The translations under genes were made by a program, and so were the position numbers. From the IMG/VR virus record IMGVR_UViG_3300029911_000002, positions 124,001 through 188,000 of that record: a stretch of DNA of 64,000 nt. One strand, 5' to 3'. How positions within the stretch are numbered: position 1 is the stretch's first letter; each line of letters opens with the position of its first letter. The notes beneath the pieces are model-generated. The model saw nothing but the letters and a program-made list of their open reading frames with translations, was not told the origin of the DNA and made no database searches. The stretch comes from a virus. Shown here piece after piece: positions 1-8,003 of the stretch.

Positions 1-26
1 GTACCTAAAACTAAAACTGTTTCTCT

Positions 27-1510
27 GTTGAGACTCCCTTACGGATTTATATAAATAATATCTAATTCTAATTCTAAATCTGTATAATCACCGTTGAGAC
101 TCCCTTACGGATTTATATAAATAATATCTTATTTGAAAATCTTTACAAGAAAATCAGGGTTGAGACTCCCTTACGGATTTATATAAATAATATCTTACCA
201 ATTAAGAAAAAGAATTGATACCTTGTTAAGACTCCCTTACGGATTTATATAAATAATATCTTATTAATAGATGTGCTGGCACCACCTTCGTTGAGACTCC
301 CTTACGGATTTATATAAATAATATCTTTTGTATTTGAAATAATATCACTTCCTTTGTTGAGACTCCCTTACGGATTTATATAAATAATATCTTATATTAC
401 TATATTTATTAAATATGATAAGTTGAGACTCCCTTACGGATTTATATAAATAATATCTGAATCACTTTTTGTTTTACGTAGTAATTCGTTGAGACTCCCT
501 TACGGATTTATATAAATAATATCATCAAGAACTTCGGTTGCCTTTAATTCATTGTTGAGACTCCCTTACGGATTTATATAAATAATATCCTATAACCTCC
601 CTATTTTTTTCATCAACTGTTGAGACTCCCTTACGGATTTATATAAATAATATCATATAATCACTTCTTTTCCTGCTCTGCTTTGTTGAGACTCCCTTAC
701 GGATTTATATAAATAATATCATTGCACTAAAAATGTCATTAATAGGGTTCGTTGAGACTCCCTTACGGATTTATATAAATAATATCGCACTTTTCCCATT
801 TTTTCTGGCTACACTTGTTGAGACTCCCTTACGGATTTATATAAATAATATCATTTCTTCTTTGAATGATTTGTAGAAATATGTTGAGACTCCCTTACGG
901 ATTTATATAAATAATATCTAGCGTATTTGATTCTAATAAGCAATATGTGTTGAGACTCCCTTACGGATTTATATAAATAATATCACCGATTAACTCTTTT
1001 CTTAATTGACTATAGTTGAGACTCCCTTACGGATTTATATAAATAATATCTAGCGTATTTAATGTAAATAAGCAATATGTGTTGAGACTCCCTTACGGAT
1101 TTATATAAATAATATCAAAAGCGAATTCAACATTGACTGACGCTCGTTGAGACTCCCTTACGGATTTATATAAATAATATCGACAAATTAAATACATATA
1201 TATAACATATGTTGAGACTCCCTTACGGATTTATATAAATAATATCTGATATAATTGAAAGTCAATCATTTTATTTGTTGAGACTCCCTTACGGATTTAT
1301 ATAAATAATATCCTGTTATGTTAGAATAAGTAATTGCACTATGTTGAGACTCCCTTACGGATTTATATAAATAATATCAAATCTATTTAAAGAGATTGAA
1401 CAGCTAGAGTTGAGACTCCCTTACGGATTTATATAAATAATATCTAGCAGAACAGGATAGACATCAATTCATTGGTTGAGACTCCCTTACGGATTTATAT
1501 AAATAATATC
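27..1510 (-). CRISPR. CRISPR array, 23 repeats, truncated at window start
   Basis: There are 23 copies of a 36-bp repeat that begins GTTGAGACTCCCTTACGG on the plus strand. They start at 27, 93, 159, 225, 290, 356, 422, 488, 554, 619, 685, 751, 817, 883, 949, 1015, 1081, 1146, 1211, 1277, 1343, 1409 and 1475. Spacers are 29 or 30 bp and mostly unique. Bases 1-26 are part of another spacer, so the array continues to the left. All repeats look identical except the one at 225, which has A for G at its fourth base. Read on the minus strand, the same strand as the cas genes, the repeat contains a small stem TCC-GTAAG-GGA followed by GTCTCAAC, an 8-nt tail that fits the 5' handle left by Cas6 cleavage. 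I therefore infer minus-strand transcription, continuing out of cas6. The spacers at 919-948 and 1051-1080 are near-duplicates. Confidence 0.98.
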
Positions 1511-1611
1511 AGGATATTTATAATTAATTGATATTGAGTTATTTATAGTATATATTAATAAATAAAAATGAGTTATTAATATACGTATATCATTATATTT
1601 ATTCATTTTTA
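1511..1611 (-). promoter_or_regulatory. Candidate CRISPR leader between cas6 and the array
   Basis: About 100 bp of extremely AT-rich non-coding sequence separates the cas6 stop codon from the first (minus-strand) repeat, which is where a leader would sit if the array is transcribed with the cas genes. It contains a palindromic core, TATACGTATA, near 1580-1589, and outer inverted segments (AAAAATGA near 1565 and TCATTTTT near 1601). That structure could equally be a weak terminator or an attenuation site. The leader role is inferred from position only. Confidence 0.45.
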
Positions 1612-2316
1612 TCATACTAATTTATATTTATCTTTATTTTCTGTTTTATAAATTGTACCAAATCCAGAACCAGTTGATTGTCCTATACCTAAATTATAAA
1701 TTTTTTCTGCCACATCAGATGAACAAAATATACTAATGTGACATTGATTAGCTTCATTTTTGACATTTTTAACCATTATTTTCTTTACTTTATGTGAAGG
1801 ATGATTTATTATTTTAACATCAAAATCTTTTAAATTAATACCGTTATAAATTTTACTCAATTTTTTTATAATATGGTTTTTTACAATATATACGAAATCA
1901 GAATCATTTAAAGTTGAATAAGTATATTTCTTTTTATTAATATGCTTTCTAATAATAAATGGAGATAATGTTGCGAAATGATTCCATCCATTTATAAATT
2001 TTTCAAAGATAAAATTAATTTTATTAAATTTCATTCCCCAATTTAAATCTTGATTAGACATCACTCCACTTATTAAATCATTCAAAAATTCTTCATTTTT
2101 TGAAGTTACTACAATAATTCCTCCATTCTTAAATGATAAATGTAACTTATCTTCAGTTAGGTTTCCACCATATAAAGATGATATAGAGTAATCATTTTTA
2201 GAATCATGATATTTATTATTAACTCCAAGACATTTGTGTATATAATAATTAATATATGATTGATTCTTAATCGGTACCAATGTTTTATTTTCTGTAAATT
2301 CAATTTTTATTCTCAT
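1612..2316 (-). CDS. cas6: Cas6-family pre-crRNA endoribonuclease
   Basis: This 234-aa protein has the Cas6/RAMP signature. A C-terminal glycine-rich loop, GIGQSTGSGFG, lies at residues 210-220, just before the C-terminus as in Cas6. A histidine in a predicted N-terminal helix (YYIHKCLG, His27) is at the usual position of the catalytic His. Cas6 cuts the CRISPR transcript inside each repeat to release mature crRNAs and often stays bound to the 3' hairpin. The gene is last of three in a minus-strand operon, overlaps the upstream gene by 17 nt, and reads directly towards the array 100 bp downstream. The repeat carries a short stem followed by an 8-nt tail, the kind of substrate Cas6 uses. The family call is confident from the loop, position and length; the subtype is not resolved. 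Confidence 0.85.
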   Translation of the reverse strand: MRIKIEFTENKTLVPIKNQSYINYYIHKCLGVNNKYHDSKNDYSISSLYGGNLTEDKLHLSFKNGGIIVVTSKNEEFLNDLISGVMSNQDLNWGMKFNKINFIFEKFINGWNHFATLSPFIIRKHINKKKYTYSTLNDSDFVYIVKNHIIKKLSKIYNGINLKDFDVKIINHPSHKVKKIMVKNVKNEANQCHISIFCSSDVAEKIYNLGIGQSTGSGFGTIYKTENKDKYKLV

Positions 2317-3199
2317 ATTCTTCTAATTTATTAATATTAATATAACTATCTAAATCATTTTCAATCATTTCATCTTCATTTATCAAATCTTCTATCCAAA
2401 CAAATCCTCCATCTAATAACGTTGCACAACCTTTTGAATTTTTAATTTTGTCAACATATTCTGATGTTAAAGGAATTATTATAGAACCACTAATTTTTGT
2501 AATATTATCAATTCCTCTAATATTTGTTAATGTAGTTTTTGGATTTTGACCAATTGTTATTGCTGATTGATTTACAATACCAATAAGAAGATTTGCAATT
2601 GGAGTTTTATTATTTTTAACTAATTTTTTACAAAAAATTGTAAAATCAGAATTATCATTATATTGTTTAATGAAATTTGCAAATTTTATTTTGCTATTAT
2701 TTTTTATTTCATTATTAATATCTATAACTAATTTAGAACTACTATAATATGTAATAATCTCTTTTATTATATACATTGCAGGTTTTGATTTAACATCATA
2801 ACCTAATATATTATTAAATAAATTAATCATTTCTATAAATAGATCAGTAGTTAAATAACATTCTAGATTTTCCCAATAAATAAAACTTCTTTTTTTATCT
2901 CTATAGCTATCATAAGCAAATTTATTTGTTTGTATAAACTCATTCATATAACACATTTTACCACTAGATTTATTTAAAAATCTTGTTGTATCTATTTTTA
3001 TATAAGCTAAATTAGCTATATTAAATATATCTGATATAGGTTTAATTAATGTATCTCTATATGTTGGACTTGGACGTTCACCCATTAAAACATGCAGCAT
3101 GTTACTTATTTGATGAACACTTATACTAGGTTTTTGATTATTAGTTGCTTTTTCAAAAAATCCAGCATCTTTAAATGACAATTTTAAAAAATATTCCAT
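2300..3199 (-). CDS. Cas5-like (or other RAMP) subunit of a type I/IV-like effector
   Basis: The product is 299 aa and has no motif I can assign with certainty. It lies between the cas7-like and cas6 genes, the usual place of cas5 in type I operons (cas7-cas5-cas6). Visible features are a segment QISNMLHVLMGERPSP at residues 30-45, a basic, hydrophobic middle, and a motif GSIIIPLTSEYVDKIKNSKG near residues 238-257. A Cas5 protein would cap the 5' handle of the crRNA. It is longer than many Cas5 proteins (about 220-250 aa), so a Cas5/Cas8 merged role or a second Cas7-like role is possible. The start is 10 nt from the upstream stop and its 3' end overlaps cas6 by 17 nt, so the three are co-transcribed. 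The cas association is strong from context; the subunit identity is inference. Confidence 0.5.
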   Translation of the reverse strand: MEYFLKLSFKDAGFFEKATNNQKPSISVHQISNMLHVLMGERPSPTYRDTLIKPISDIFNIANLAYIKIDTTRFLNKSSGKMCYMNEFIQTNKFAYDSYRDKKRSFIYWENLECYLTTDLFIEMINLFNNILGYDVKSKPAMYIIKEIITYYSSSKLVIDINNEIKNNSKIKFANFIKQYNDNSDFTIFCKKLVKNNKTPIANLLIGIVNQSAITIGQNPKTTLTNIRGIDNITKISGSIIIPLTSEYVDKIKNSKGCATLLDGGFVWIEDLINEDEMIENDLDSYININKLEEYENKN

Positions 3200-3209
3200 A
3201 TTATTAGAA

Positions 3210-4283
3210 TTATTTAGCTTCTTTTTGAGATTTTAATTTAGCTTCTTTTTTTTCTTTTTTATCATCTTTAGCTTTCAATTTAGCATCTATTCTTTTTTTA
3301 ATTATAATAGATCTCTTATCTGACAATTCTATATCTAAAGTTTTTGCATTTTCAAAATCATATTCAGTATAAAAATTTTCATTTTCAAAATTTAAATTAT
3401 CTATAACATCTTTTGTTAATTCAATCCATCCATCAGAATTATTTTTTTTATCATTAAATACGTCATATACTAATTTAATTTTAAGTTTAGACGTAACAAC
3501 ACTAGATCCAGATTTATAAATATTCATTTTTAGCATTTTATATAATAGATTTTTTGTTAGTTCAACAACATCTGTATTGGATAATAAAAAACCATATTCT
3601 GGTAATTCAACAACACTATTTGTAATCCTATAATATTTTAATTCCGAATTAAATGATGGTAATCTTTTTTTCAATAATTCTGAATATAAAGGAAATAAAT
3701 CTGGATTGAATGCTAATCGATCTAAATTTTTAGAACAACTAATAAATTGCATTTGCATTAAATCAATATTACCATCAGTCTCATATGTTATATCTCCTAC
3801 AGTTTCTTTGTTAAATAATGAAGTATCACTTATTTTTTCACCACTAACTGTCATAAGTTCTATTTTTGATTTACAATTATTTGTTTGTTCAGCGTCAATT
3901 ATACATAAAACACTTTTTCTTCTAATTGTTTTATCAATCTCATCTTCATTCAATGCAAATAAATGACCTCTATTTATAATTGCAGGAGAAGCCAACATTG
4001 ACACAAGTAAATAATTATTATGCAATATATTTGGAGATTGAAATGGAATATCATCAATAAAAATATTATGTCTTAAACAATTACTAGAAATTTTTATTTT
4101 ATAATCATATTCACCATTACTTTTCTGATATATATTTTTTTTTGCAAATATTAAATTATTATCAGTTTCATACTTTCCACCACTAATTTCATTCCATATC
4201 CATTTTTGTCCATTACTATCACAGTTAACAACACCATTACCTTCTAATTCCATTTTAAATAAAATGTTCTTTACTTTTTTCAT
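3210..4283 (-). CDS. Cas7-like crRNA backbone protein
   Basis: This 357-aa protein is the first gene of the cas operon. It has features expected of a Cas7 backbone subunit: a segment ISSNCLRHNIF at residues 65-75, resembling the 'SSN(A/S)LRH' motif seen in several Cas7/Csf2-type proteins, and a glycine-containing insertion RGHLF at 105-109. The C-terminus is a highly charged tail (residues 320-357, Lys/Glu/Ala-rich) that is probably disordered. Cas7 polymerises along the crRNA spacer to form the surveillance filament. A TAnnTTTG promoter box lies 33-40 nt upstream. No large subunit, helicase-nuclease (Cas3) or adaptation gene is linked on this side, so the complex, if functional, would bind without its own nuclease. 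The family assignment is moderately confident from motif and operon position. Confidence 0.6.
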   Translation of the reverse strand: MKKVKNILFKMELEGNGVVNCDSNGQKWIWNEISGGKYETDNNLIFAKKNIYQKSNGEYDYKIKISSNCLRHNIFIDDIPFQSPNILHNNYLLVSMLASPAIINRGHLFALNEDEIDKTIRRKSVLCIIDAEQTNNCKSKIELMTVSGEKISDTSLFNKETVGDITYETDGNIDLMQMQFISCSKNLDRLAFNPDLFPLYSELLKKRLPSFNSELKYYRITNSVVELPEYGFLLSNTDVVELTKNLLYKMLKMNIYKSGSSVVTSKLKIKLVYDVFNDKKNNSDGWIELTKDVIDNLNFENENFYTEYDFENAKTLDIELSDKRSIIIKKRIDAKLKAKDDKKEKKEAKLKSQKEAK

Positions 4284-4315
4284 ATTAAATAATTTTAAAT
4301 TGTTTTTATAAAGTA

Positions 4316-4323
4316 CAAAAGTA
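4316..4323 (-). promoter_or_regulatory. Bacteroidota-type -7 box for the cas operon
   Basis: The minus strand reads TACTTTTG, matching the TAnnTTTG -7 consensus of primary-sigma promoters in Bacteroidota. It is 33 nt upstream of the cas7-like start and lies in the short gap between the cas operon and the tandem array of small genes, so the cas genes can be transcribed independently. Confidence 0.5.
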
Positions 4324-4348
4324 AAGTAAATATTTGGTATAACCTAAT

Positions 4349-4612
4349 TTAATTAAAAATATTATTCAATTTTTTCAATTTAATTTTTCTAATCTCATTT
4401 TTTCTATAAAAATAAGTATATAAATATTCTTCATCACGTTTAAAAGATGAATAAGCATTTTTATCATCAGATATCAAATACTGATAATCATCATCATAAT
4501 TAATAATAAAATGAACAATATAATATCTATCTTTATGATATATTGAATATGATGTTGTTAAATCTTTTTTACATAATAACTTATCTCCTACATTAAGATT
4601 CTGATTCTTCAT
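4349..4612 (-). CDS. Tandem-family small protein, copy 1 (promoter-distal)
   Basis: This is the last of fifteen tandem paralogues. The 87-aa product has the family layout: an N-terminal 'NxGDKLLCKKDL' motif, a variable aromatic middle around a conserved YYIV, and a C-terminal 'FYRKNEIRKIKLKKL' motif. The function is unknown. The layout suggests a small beta-barrel followed by a basic amphipathic helix (inference). Its first 20 nt overlap the end of the upstream copy in another frame. It ends just before the cas operon promoter. Confidence 0.85.
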   Translation of the reverse strand: MKNQNLNVGDKLLCKKDLTTSYSIYHKDRYYIVHFIINYDDDYQYLISDDKNAYSSFKRDEEYLYTYFYRKNEIRKIKLKKLNNIFN

Positions 4613-4859
4613 AAATTTTTTCTAATTTAATTTTTCTTTCTTCTTGTTTAGTATAAAAATGTTCAGACATCTCTTTTATGCTAAATGAAAATGGTAATAT
4701 TCTATCATTTTCATCATTAAAATAATAACAATATTCATAAGGACCGTATACTACCATAACAATATAATAATTATCAACATATAAATATTTATTTGCTCCA
4801 ACTAGAAGATTTTTTTTACATAATAATTTATCTTCATCATTAATATCCTGTTTCTTCAT
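4593..4859 (-). CDS. Tandem-family small protein, copy 2
   Basis: This 88-aa paralogue starts MKKQDINDEDKLLCKKNLL and ends FYTKQEERKIKLEKIYEESES. It departs from the family in having DED instead of VGD before the conserved KLLCKK. It overlaps copy 1 by 20 nt and copy 3 by 20 nt, so the same bases encode the EESES tail of one protein and the MKNQN start of the next. Function unknown. Confidence 0.85.
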   Translation of the reverse strand: MKKQDINDEDKLLCKKNLLVGANKYLYVDNYYIVMVVYGPYEYCYYFNDENDRILPFSFSIKEMSEHFYTKQEERKIKLEKIYEESES

Positions 4860-5112
4860 AAAGTTTTTCTAATTTTATTTTTCTCTCCTCTTGTTTAGTA
4901 TAAAAATGTTCATAAAAAAATCTAACGCTATATCTAAAAGAATAATATTTTTTTTTATCAAATTCTATATAATAACAATAATCAGTATTATTGTCAAATA
5001 ATTTAATATCATAAACAATATAATATTTATTTTTATTAAAACTTGCATATAATTCATTTAAATTTTTTTTACACAATAACTTATCACCTACATTAAGATT
5101 CTGATTCTTCAT
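4840..5112 (-). CDS. Tandem-family small protein, copy 3
   Basis: The 90-aa product has the full family signature: NVGDKLLCKKNL at residues 6-17, KYYIVYDIKLF in the middle, and FYTKQEERKIKLEKLYEETGY at the end. It has 20-nt overlaps with both neighbouring copies. No enzyme motif, signal peptide or membrane segment is visible. Confidence 0.85.
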   Translation of the reverse strand: MKNQNLNVGDKLLCKKNLNELYASFNKNKYYIVYDIKLFDNNTDYCYYIEFDKKKYYSFRYSVRFFYEHFYTKQEERKIKLEKLYEETGY

Positions 5113-5359
5113 AAAGTTTTTCTAATTTAATTTTTCTCTCTTCTTGTTTAGTATAAAAATGATTTAGTAATTCATTTTTATTTAAAAAATATGGATATAT
5201 TCCATTAGATTCATTAAATATACAGCAGGCAAAACCTTTAAATGAATCATTCAGAATTTTATGATAAATATAATATTTACATTCTATAAAATGTGTACTA
5301 TAATTAGCTATTAAATCTTTTTTACATAATATTTTATCACCTTCATTAAAATTATTCAT
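5093..5359 (-). CDS. Tandem-family small protein, copy 4
   Basis: This 88-aa copy belongs to a sub-group that starts MNNFN(E/D)GDKILCKKDL, shared only with the copy at 5584-5850. It ends FYTKQEERKIKLEKLYEESES. It overlaps its upstream neighbour by only 8 nt (ATGAATAA), exactly as the other MNNF copy does. This suggests that a two-gene segment was duplicated as a unit. Function unknown. Confidence 0.85.
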   Translation of the reverse strand: MNNFNEGDKILCKKDLIANYSTHFIECKYYIYHKILNDSFKGFACCIFNESNGIYPYFLNKNELLNHFYTKQEERKIKLEKLYEESES

Positions 5360-5603
5360 AAAGTTTTTCTAATTTGATTTTTCTTTCTTCTTGTTTAGTA
5401 TAAAAATACTGATGTAAATATGATTCACTAAAAAATGGTAATATTGTATTGAATTCTGATCTTAAATCATAAAAATATTCACTATAATCAGTTGAAAAAT
5501 TTTTAATATCATCTACATAATAATATTTATCTTTAATAAATATTTTATCAATCTCCTCTTTACATAATAATCTATCTCCTACATTAATATTCTGTTTCTT
5601 CAT
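5352..5603 (-). CDS. Tandem-family small protein, copy 5
   Basis: At 83 aa this is the shortest intact copy, with MKKQNINVGDRLLCKEEI at the start and FYTKQEERKIKLEKLYE at the end. The C-terminal EES tail found in neighbouring copies is missing, which shortens the overlap with the downstream gene to 8 nt. Acidic residues replace part of the usual CKKDL motif. Function unknown. Confidence 0.85.
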   Translation of the reverse strand: MKKQNINVGDRLLCKEEIDKIFIKDKYYYVDDIKNFSTDYSEYFYDLRSEFNTILPFFSESYLHQYFYTKQEERKIKLEKLYE

Positions 5604-5850
5604 AAAGTTTTTCTAATTTTAATTTTCTAATCTCATTTTTCATAAAAAAATGACCAACTAAATCATGTTCAGTTAAATAATATGAAAATATATTATTAGA
5701 TTCACTTATATAACAGCAGTAAAAATCATTAAAAATACCACTAAACATATTATCATGAAAAATATAATAATCACCTTCTATAATATGGTTACCATAATAA
5801 GTTAAATCCTTTTTACATAATATTTTATCACCATCATTAAAATTATTCAT
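5584..5850 (-). CDS. Tandem-family small protein, copy 6
   Basis: This 88-aa copy is the closest visible relative of the copy at 5093-5359 (MNNFNDGDKILCKKDL, later CC(Y/I)xSES). Its C-terminal motif is FFMKNEIRKLKLEKLYEETEY, with KNE replacing the common KQE. It overlaps the upstream gene by 8 nt and the downstream gene by 20 nt. Confidence 0.85.
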   Translation of the reverse strand: MNNFNDGDKILCKKDLTYYGNHIIEGDYYIFHDNMFSGIFNDFYCCYISESNNIFSYYLTEHDLVGHFFMKNEIRKLKLEKLYEETEY

Positions 5851-6118
5851 AATTTTCTATTTTATCTAATTTTCTTTTTCTTTCTTCTTGTTTAGTATAA
5901 AAATATTCATATAAATCTTCTTCACCACAAAATAATATTAAATTATCATCATCATCAAATAAATAATAATAATAAAAATCCACACCGCTTATAGTATTAG
6001 AAATAATATAAATTGATATCATAGCATAATATTTGTCTATTTTGAAATTTTTATTTATATTAATTATATTATATTTACATAATAAATTATCTCCTACTTT
6101 AAGATTTTGATTCTTCAT
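5843..6118 (-). CDS. Tandem-family small protein, copy 7
   Basis: The 91-aa product starts MKNQNLKVGDNLLCKYNI and ends FYTKQEERKRKLDKIENYE. The middle is unusually rich in Tyr and Asp (VDFYYYYLFDDDDN). Its end differs from the common KLEKLYEE and it overlaps the downstream copy by only 8 nt. Function unknown. Confidence 0.85.
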   Translation of the reverse strand: MKNQNLKVGDNLLCKYNIININKNFKIDKYYAMISIYIISNTISGVDFYYYYLFDDDDNLILFCGEEDLYEYFYTKQEERKRKLDKIENYE

Positions 6119-6374
6119 AAAGTTTTTCTAATTTGATTTTTCTTTCTTCTTGTTTAGTATAAAAATATTCACAAAATTCTCCGTAATATCTAAAATTAAC
6201 AGGTTGATATTGTTCACATATAAGCATATAAATATAATCAGTATAATTATTATTAGTTGGAGTAATTTCACAAACATAATAATATTCAAATTCAATAAGA
6301 TATGTACTTTCTGAATTAAAAAGATTTTTTTTGCATAATAATTTATCTCCTACATTAATATTCTGCTTCTTCAT
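6099..6374 (-). CDS. Tandem-family small protein, copy 8
   Basis: The 91-aa product has MKKQNINVGDKLLCKKNLF at the start and FYTKQEERKIKLEKLYEESKS at the end. The variable core contains EYYYVCEITPT where others have KYYIVxDI. Both ends overlap neighbours by 20 nt. Function unknown. Confidence 0.85.
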   Translation of the reverse strand: MKKQNINVGDKLLCKKNLFNSESTYLIEFEYYYVCEITPTNNNYTDYIYMLICEQYQPVNFRYYGEFCEYFYTKQEERKIKLEKLYEESKS

Positions 6375-6624
6375 AAAGTTTTTCTAATTTAATTTTTCTT
6401 TCTTCTTGTTTAGTATAAAAATATTTACAAAATTCTTTTTCATCACAACATACCAATGATTCGAAATCGTCTAAATAATAGAAATAATAATCTTTACGAG
6501 CTACATTAATAATATCAATATATTTAATATAATAATATTTACCTTTTATAATATATGTAGAATTTGATAAAAAACTAATCTTACATAATAACTTATCTCC
6601 AATATTAATATTCTGCTTCTTCAT
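6355..6624 (-). CDS. Tandem-family small protein, copy 9
   Basis: The 89-aa product starts MKKQNINIGDKLLCKISF and carries the clear core motif IIKGKYYYIKYIDI. It ends FYTKQEERKIKLEKLYEEAEY. Overlaps of 20 nt at both ends keep the shared dual-coding junction. Function unknown. Confidence 0.85.
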   Translation of the reverse strand: MKKQNINIGDKLLCKISFLSNSTYIIKGKYYYIKYIDIINVARKDYYFYYLDDFESLVCCDEKEFCKYFYTKQEERKIKLEKLYEEAEY

Positions 6625-6889
6625 TTTTTAATTTTTCTAATTTAATTTTTCGTACTTCATTTTTAGTATAAAAATAATCATCAAATTCTTCTATATAATA
6701 GAAATCTTTATTGGTATCATCTATTATATTATATTTATAATAAAGTACATCAATGTCAGCACTCAAAAGTACATCAAAGTCAGCACTCAAAATTATATAT
6801 TCTACACCTTTCGTTAATGTCAGATATGATTTATTAACATCAATTTTACACAATAATTTATCTCCTATATTAAAATTTTGATTCTTCAT
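6605..6889 (-). CDS. Tandem-family small protein, copy 10
   Basis: I place the start at the ATG giving MKNQNFNIGDKLLCK (94 aa). The frame stays open further upstream, but that would run through the neighbouring copy and is not family-like. The core holds an internal duplication, LSADFDVLLSADIDVL, encoded by a near-perfect 24-bp direct repeat around 6744-6791. It ends FYTKNEVRKIKLEKLKNEEAEY. Confidence 0.8.
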   Translation of the reverse strand: MKNQNFNIGDKLLCKIDVNKSYLTLTKGVEYIILSADFDVLLSADIDVLYYKYNIIDDTNKDFYYIEEFDDYFYTKNEVRKIKLEKLKNEEAEY

Positions 6890-7157
6890 GAAGTTTTTGT
6901 AATTTAATTTTTCTAGTTTCGTTTTTTGTGTAAAAATAAGTATAAATATCTTCATATGAACAAACAATATTCATTTTTTCATTTCCTATGGTCATATAAT
7001 AATATGCATTATCAATATTAAAAAATTTATTATCAATATTAAAAAATTTAATATCATAAACAGTATAACATGAATTTAGTATATAATATTCAAAATTTGG
7101 ATGAAATATACGTTTACATATTAATTCATCTCCTATATTAAGATTCTGTTCCTTCAT
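6870..7157 (-). CDS. Tandem-family small protein, copy 11
   Basis: The 95-aa product starts MKEQNLNIGDELICKRIF and ends FYTKNETRKIKLQKLHEESKF. Its core has a small internal duplication, KFFNIDNKFFNIDN, showing slippage-type expansion within the variable part. It has 20-nt overlaps on both sides. Function unknown. Confidence 0.83.
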   Translation of the reverse strand: MKEQNLNIGDELICKRIFHPNFEYYILNSCYTVYDIKFFNIDNKFFNIDNAYYYMTIGNEKMNIVCSYEDIYTYFYTKNETRKIKLQKLHEESKF

Positions 7158-7407
7158 TACCCAACTTTTTTAATTTAATATTCCTAACTTCCTTCTCAGT
7201 GTAAAAAAATTCATAAATATCTTTTTCATACTGAACTTCTACCTTTACATTATTATCATCAATTATATAAATAAAAGTATAATATTCAGTCTCAAATAAA
7301 CTATCACTTATAATATATTCGTTCCCTTTATGAATAGATATCTTATGATGAATATAATCTTTTTTGCATAATAATTTATCTCCTACTTTAAAATTATGAT
7401 CCTTCAT
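7138..7407 (-). CDS. Tandem-family small protein, copy 12
   Basis: The 89-aa product starts MKDHNFKVGDKLLCKKDY, has HKGNEYII in the core, and ends FYTEKEVRNIKLKKLGNEGTES. It is more diverged than the central copies. It overlaps the upstream copy by 14 nt, an intermediate length that still preserves the frame offset (8, 14 and 20 are all 2 modulo 3). Confidence 0.83.
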   Translation of the reverse strand: MKDHNFKVGDKLLCKKDYIHHKISIHKGNEYIISDSLFETEYYTFIYIIDDNNVKVEVQYEKDIYEFFYTEKEVRNIKLKKLGNEGTES

Positions 7408-7687
7408 TTATTTCATTTAATTTCATGCTTCTAATTTCATTTTTAGTATAAAAATAAGTATATAAATATCTTTCCATCCAAAATGAATATCGTTCATTAT
7501 TATCATCAATTATATAATAAAAATATTCATTATAATCCACAAAAATATCATTAATTAATCTAATTTCATCAACAACATAATATTTACCTTTTTTAAAAAA
7601 TAATAATGAAGTATTATTAGATACCAATGATTTTAAATCATTTTTGCATAATAATTTATCTCCAATATTAAGATTCTGTTTATCCAT
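7394..7687 (-). CDS. Tandem-family small protein, copy 13
   Basis: The 97-aa product starts MDKQNLNIGDKLLCKNDL, has FKKGKYYVVDEIRL in the core and ends FYTKNEIRSMKLNEINEGS. It has an insertion of about eight residues before the core compared with the shorter copies. It overlaps the upstream copy by 8 nt. Function unknown. Confidence 0.83.
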   Translation of the reverse strand: MDKQNLNIGDKLLCKNDLKSLVSNNTSLLFFKKGKYYVVDEIRLINDIFVDYNEYFYYIIDDNNERYSFWMERYLYTYFYTKNEIRSMKLNEINEGS

Positions 7688-8003
7688 TTATTTTCTGCAA
7701 TTTCTTATTTCTTAATTCTTTTTTTTCATAAAAATAATCATGAAAAAAACTTTCAGACCAAAATGAACATGATTTATTCATTTCTCCATTTATATAATAA
7801 ATATAATCATCTTGTCCAAATATATGATCACATGTATTCTTATAAGCATATTTATCATCTATTATTTTTATATCAACAATAGAATAATATTTATCTTTTA
7901 TAAAATGAGAAAATATTATTAATTTATCATCACTAATTAAATTTTGAAATAAATCTTTTTTACATAATAACTTATCTCCTAAATTAATATTCTTTTTCGT
8001 CAT
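7680..8003 (-). CDS. Tandem-family small protein, copy 14 (longest)
   Basis: At 107 aa this is the longest copy. It starts MTKKNINLGDKLLCKKDLF, has FIKDKYYSIVDIKIID in the middle, and ends FYEKKELRNKKLQKING. The extra length lies in two loops of the variable region. It overlaps the next copy by 20 nt. Function unknown. Confidence 0.83.
   Translation of the reverse strand: MTKKNINLGDKLLCKKDLFQNLISDDKLIIFSHFIKDKYYSIVDIKIIDDKYAYKNTCDHIFGQDDYIYYINGEMNKSCSFWSESFFHDYFYEKKELRNKKLQKING

Noticed and set aside
3706-3966. Plus-strand open frame opposite the cas7-like gene
   Set aside because: It lies wholly inside a well-supported cas gene on the other strand and has hydrophobic antisense-type composition; a shadow frame.
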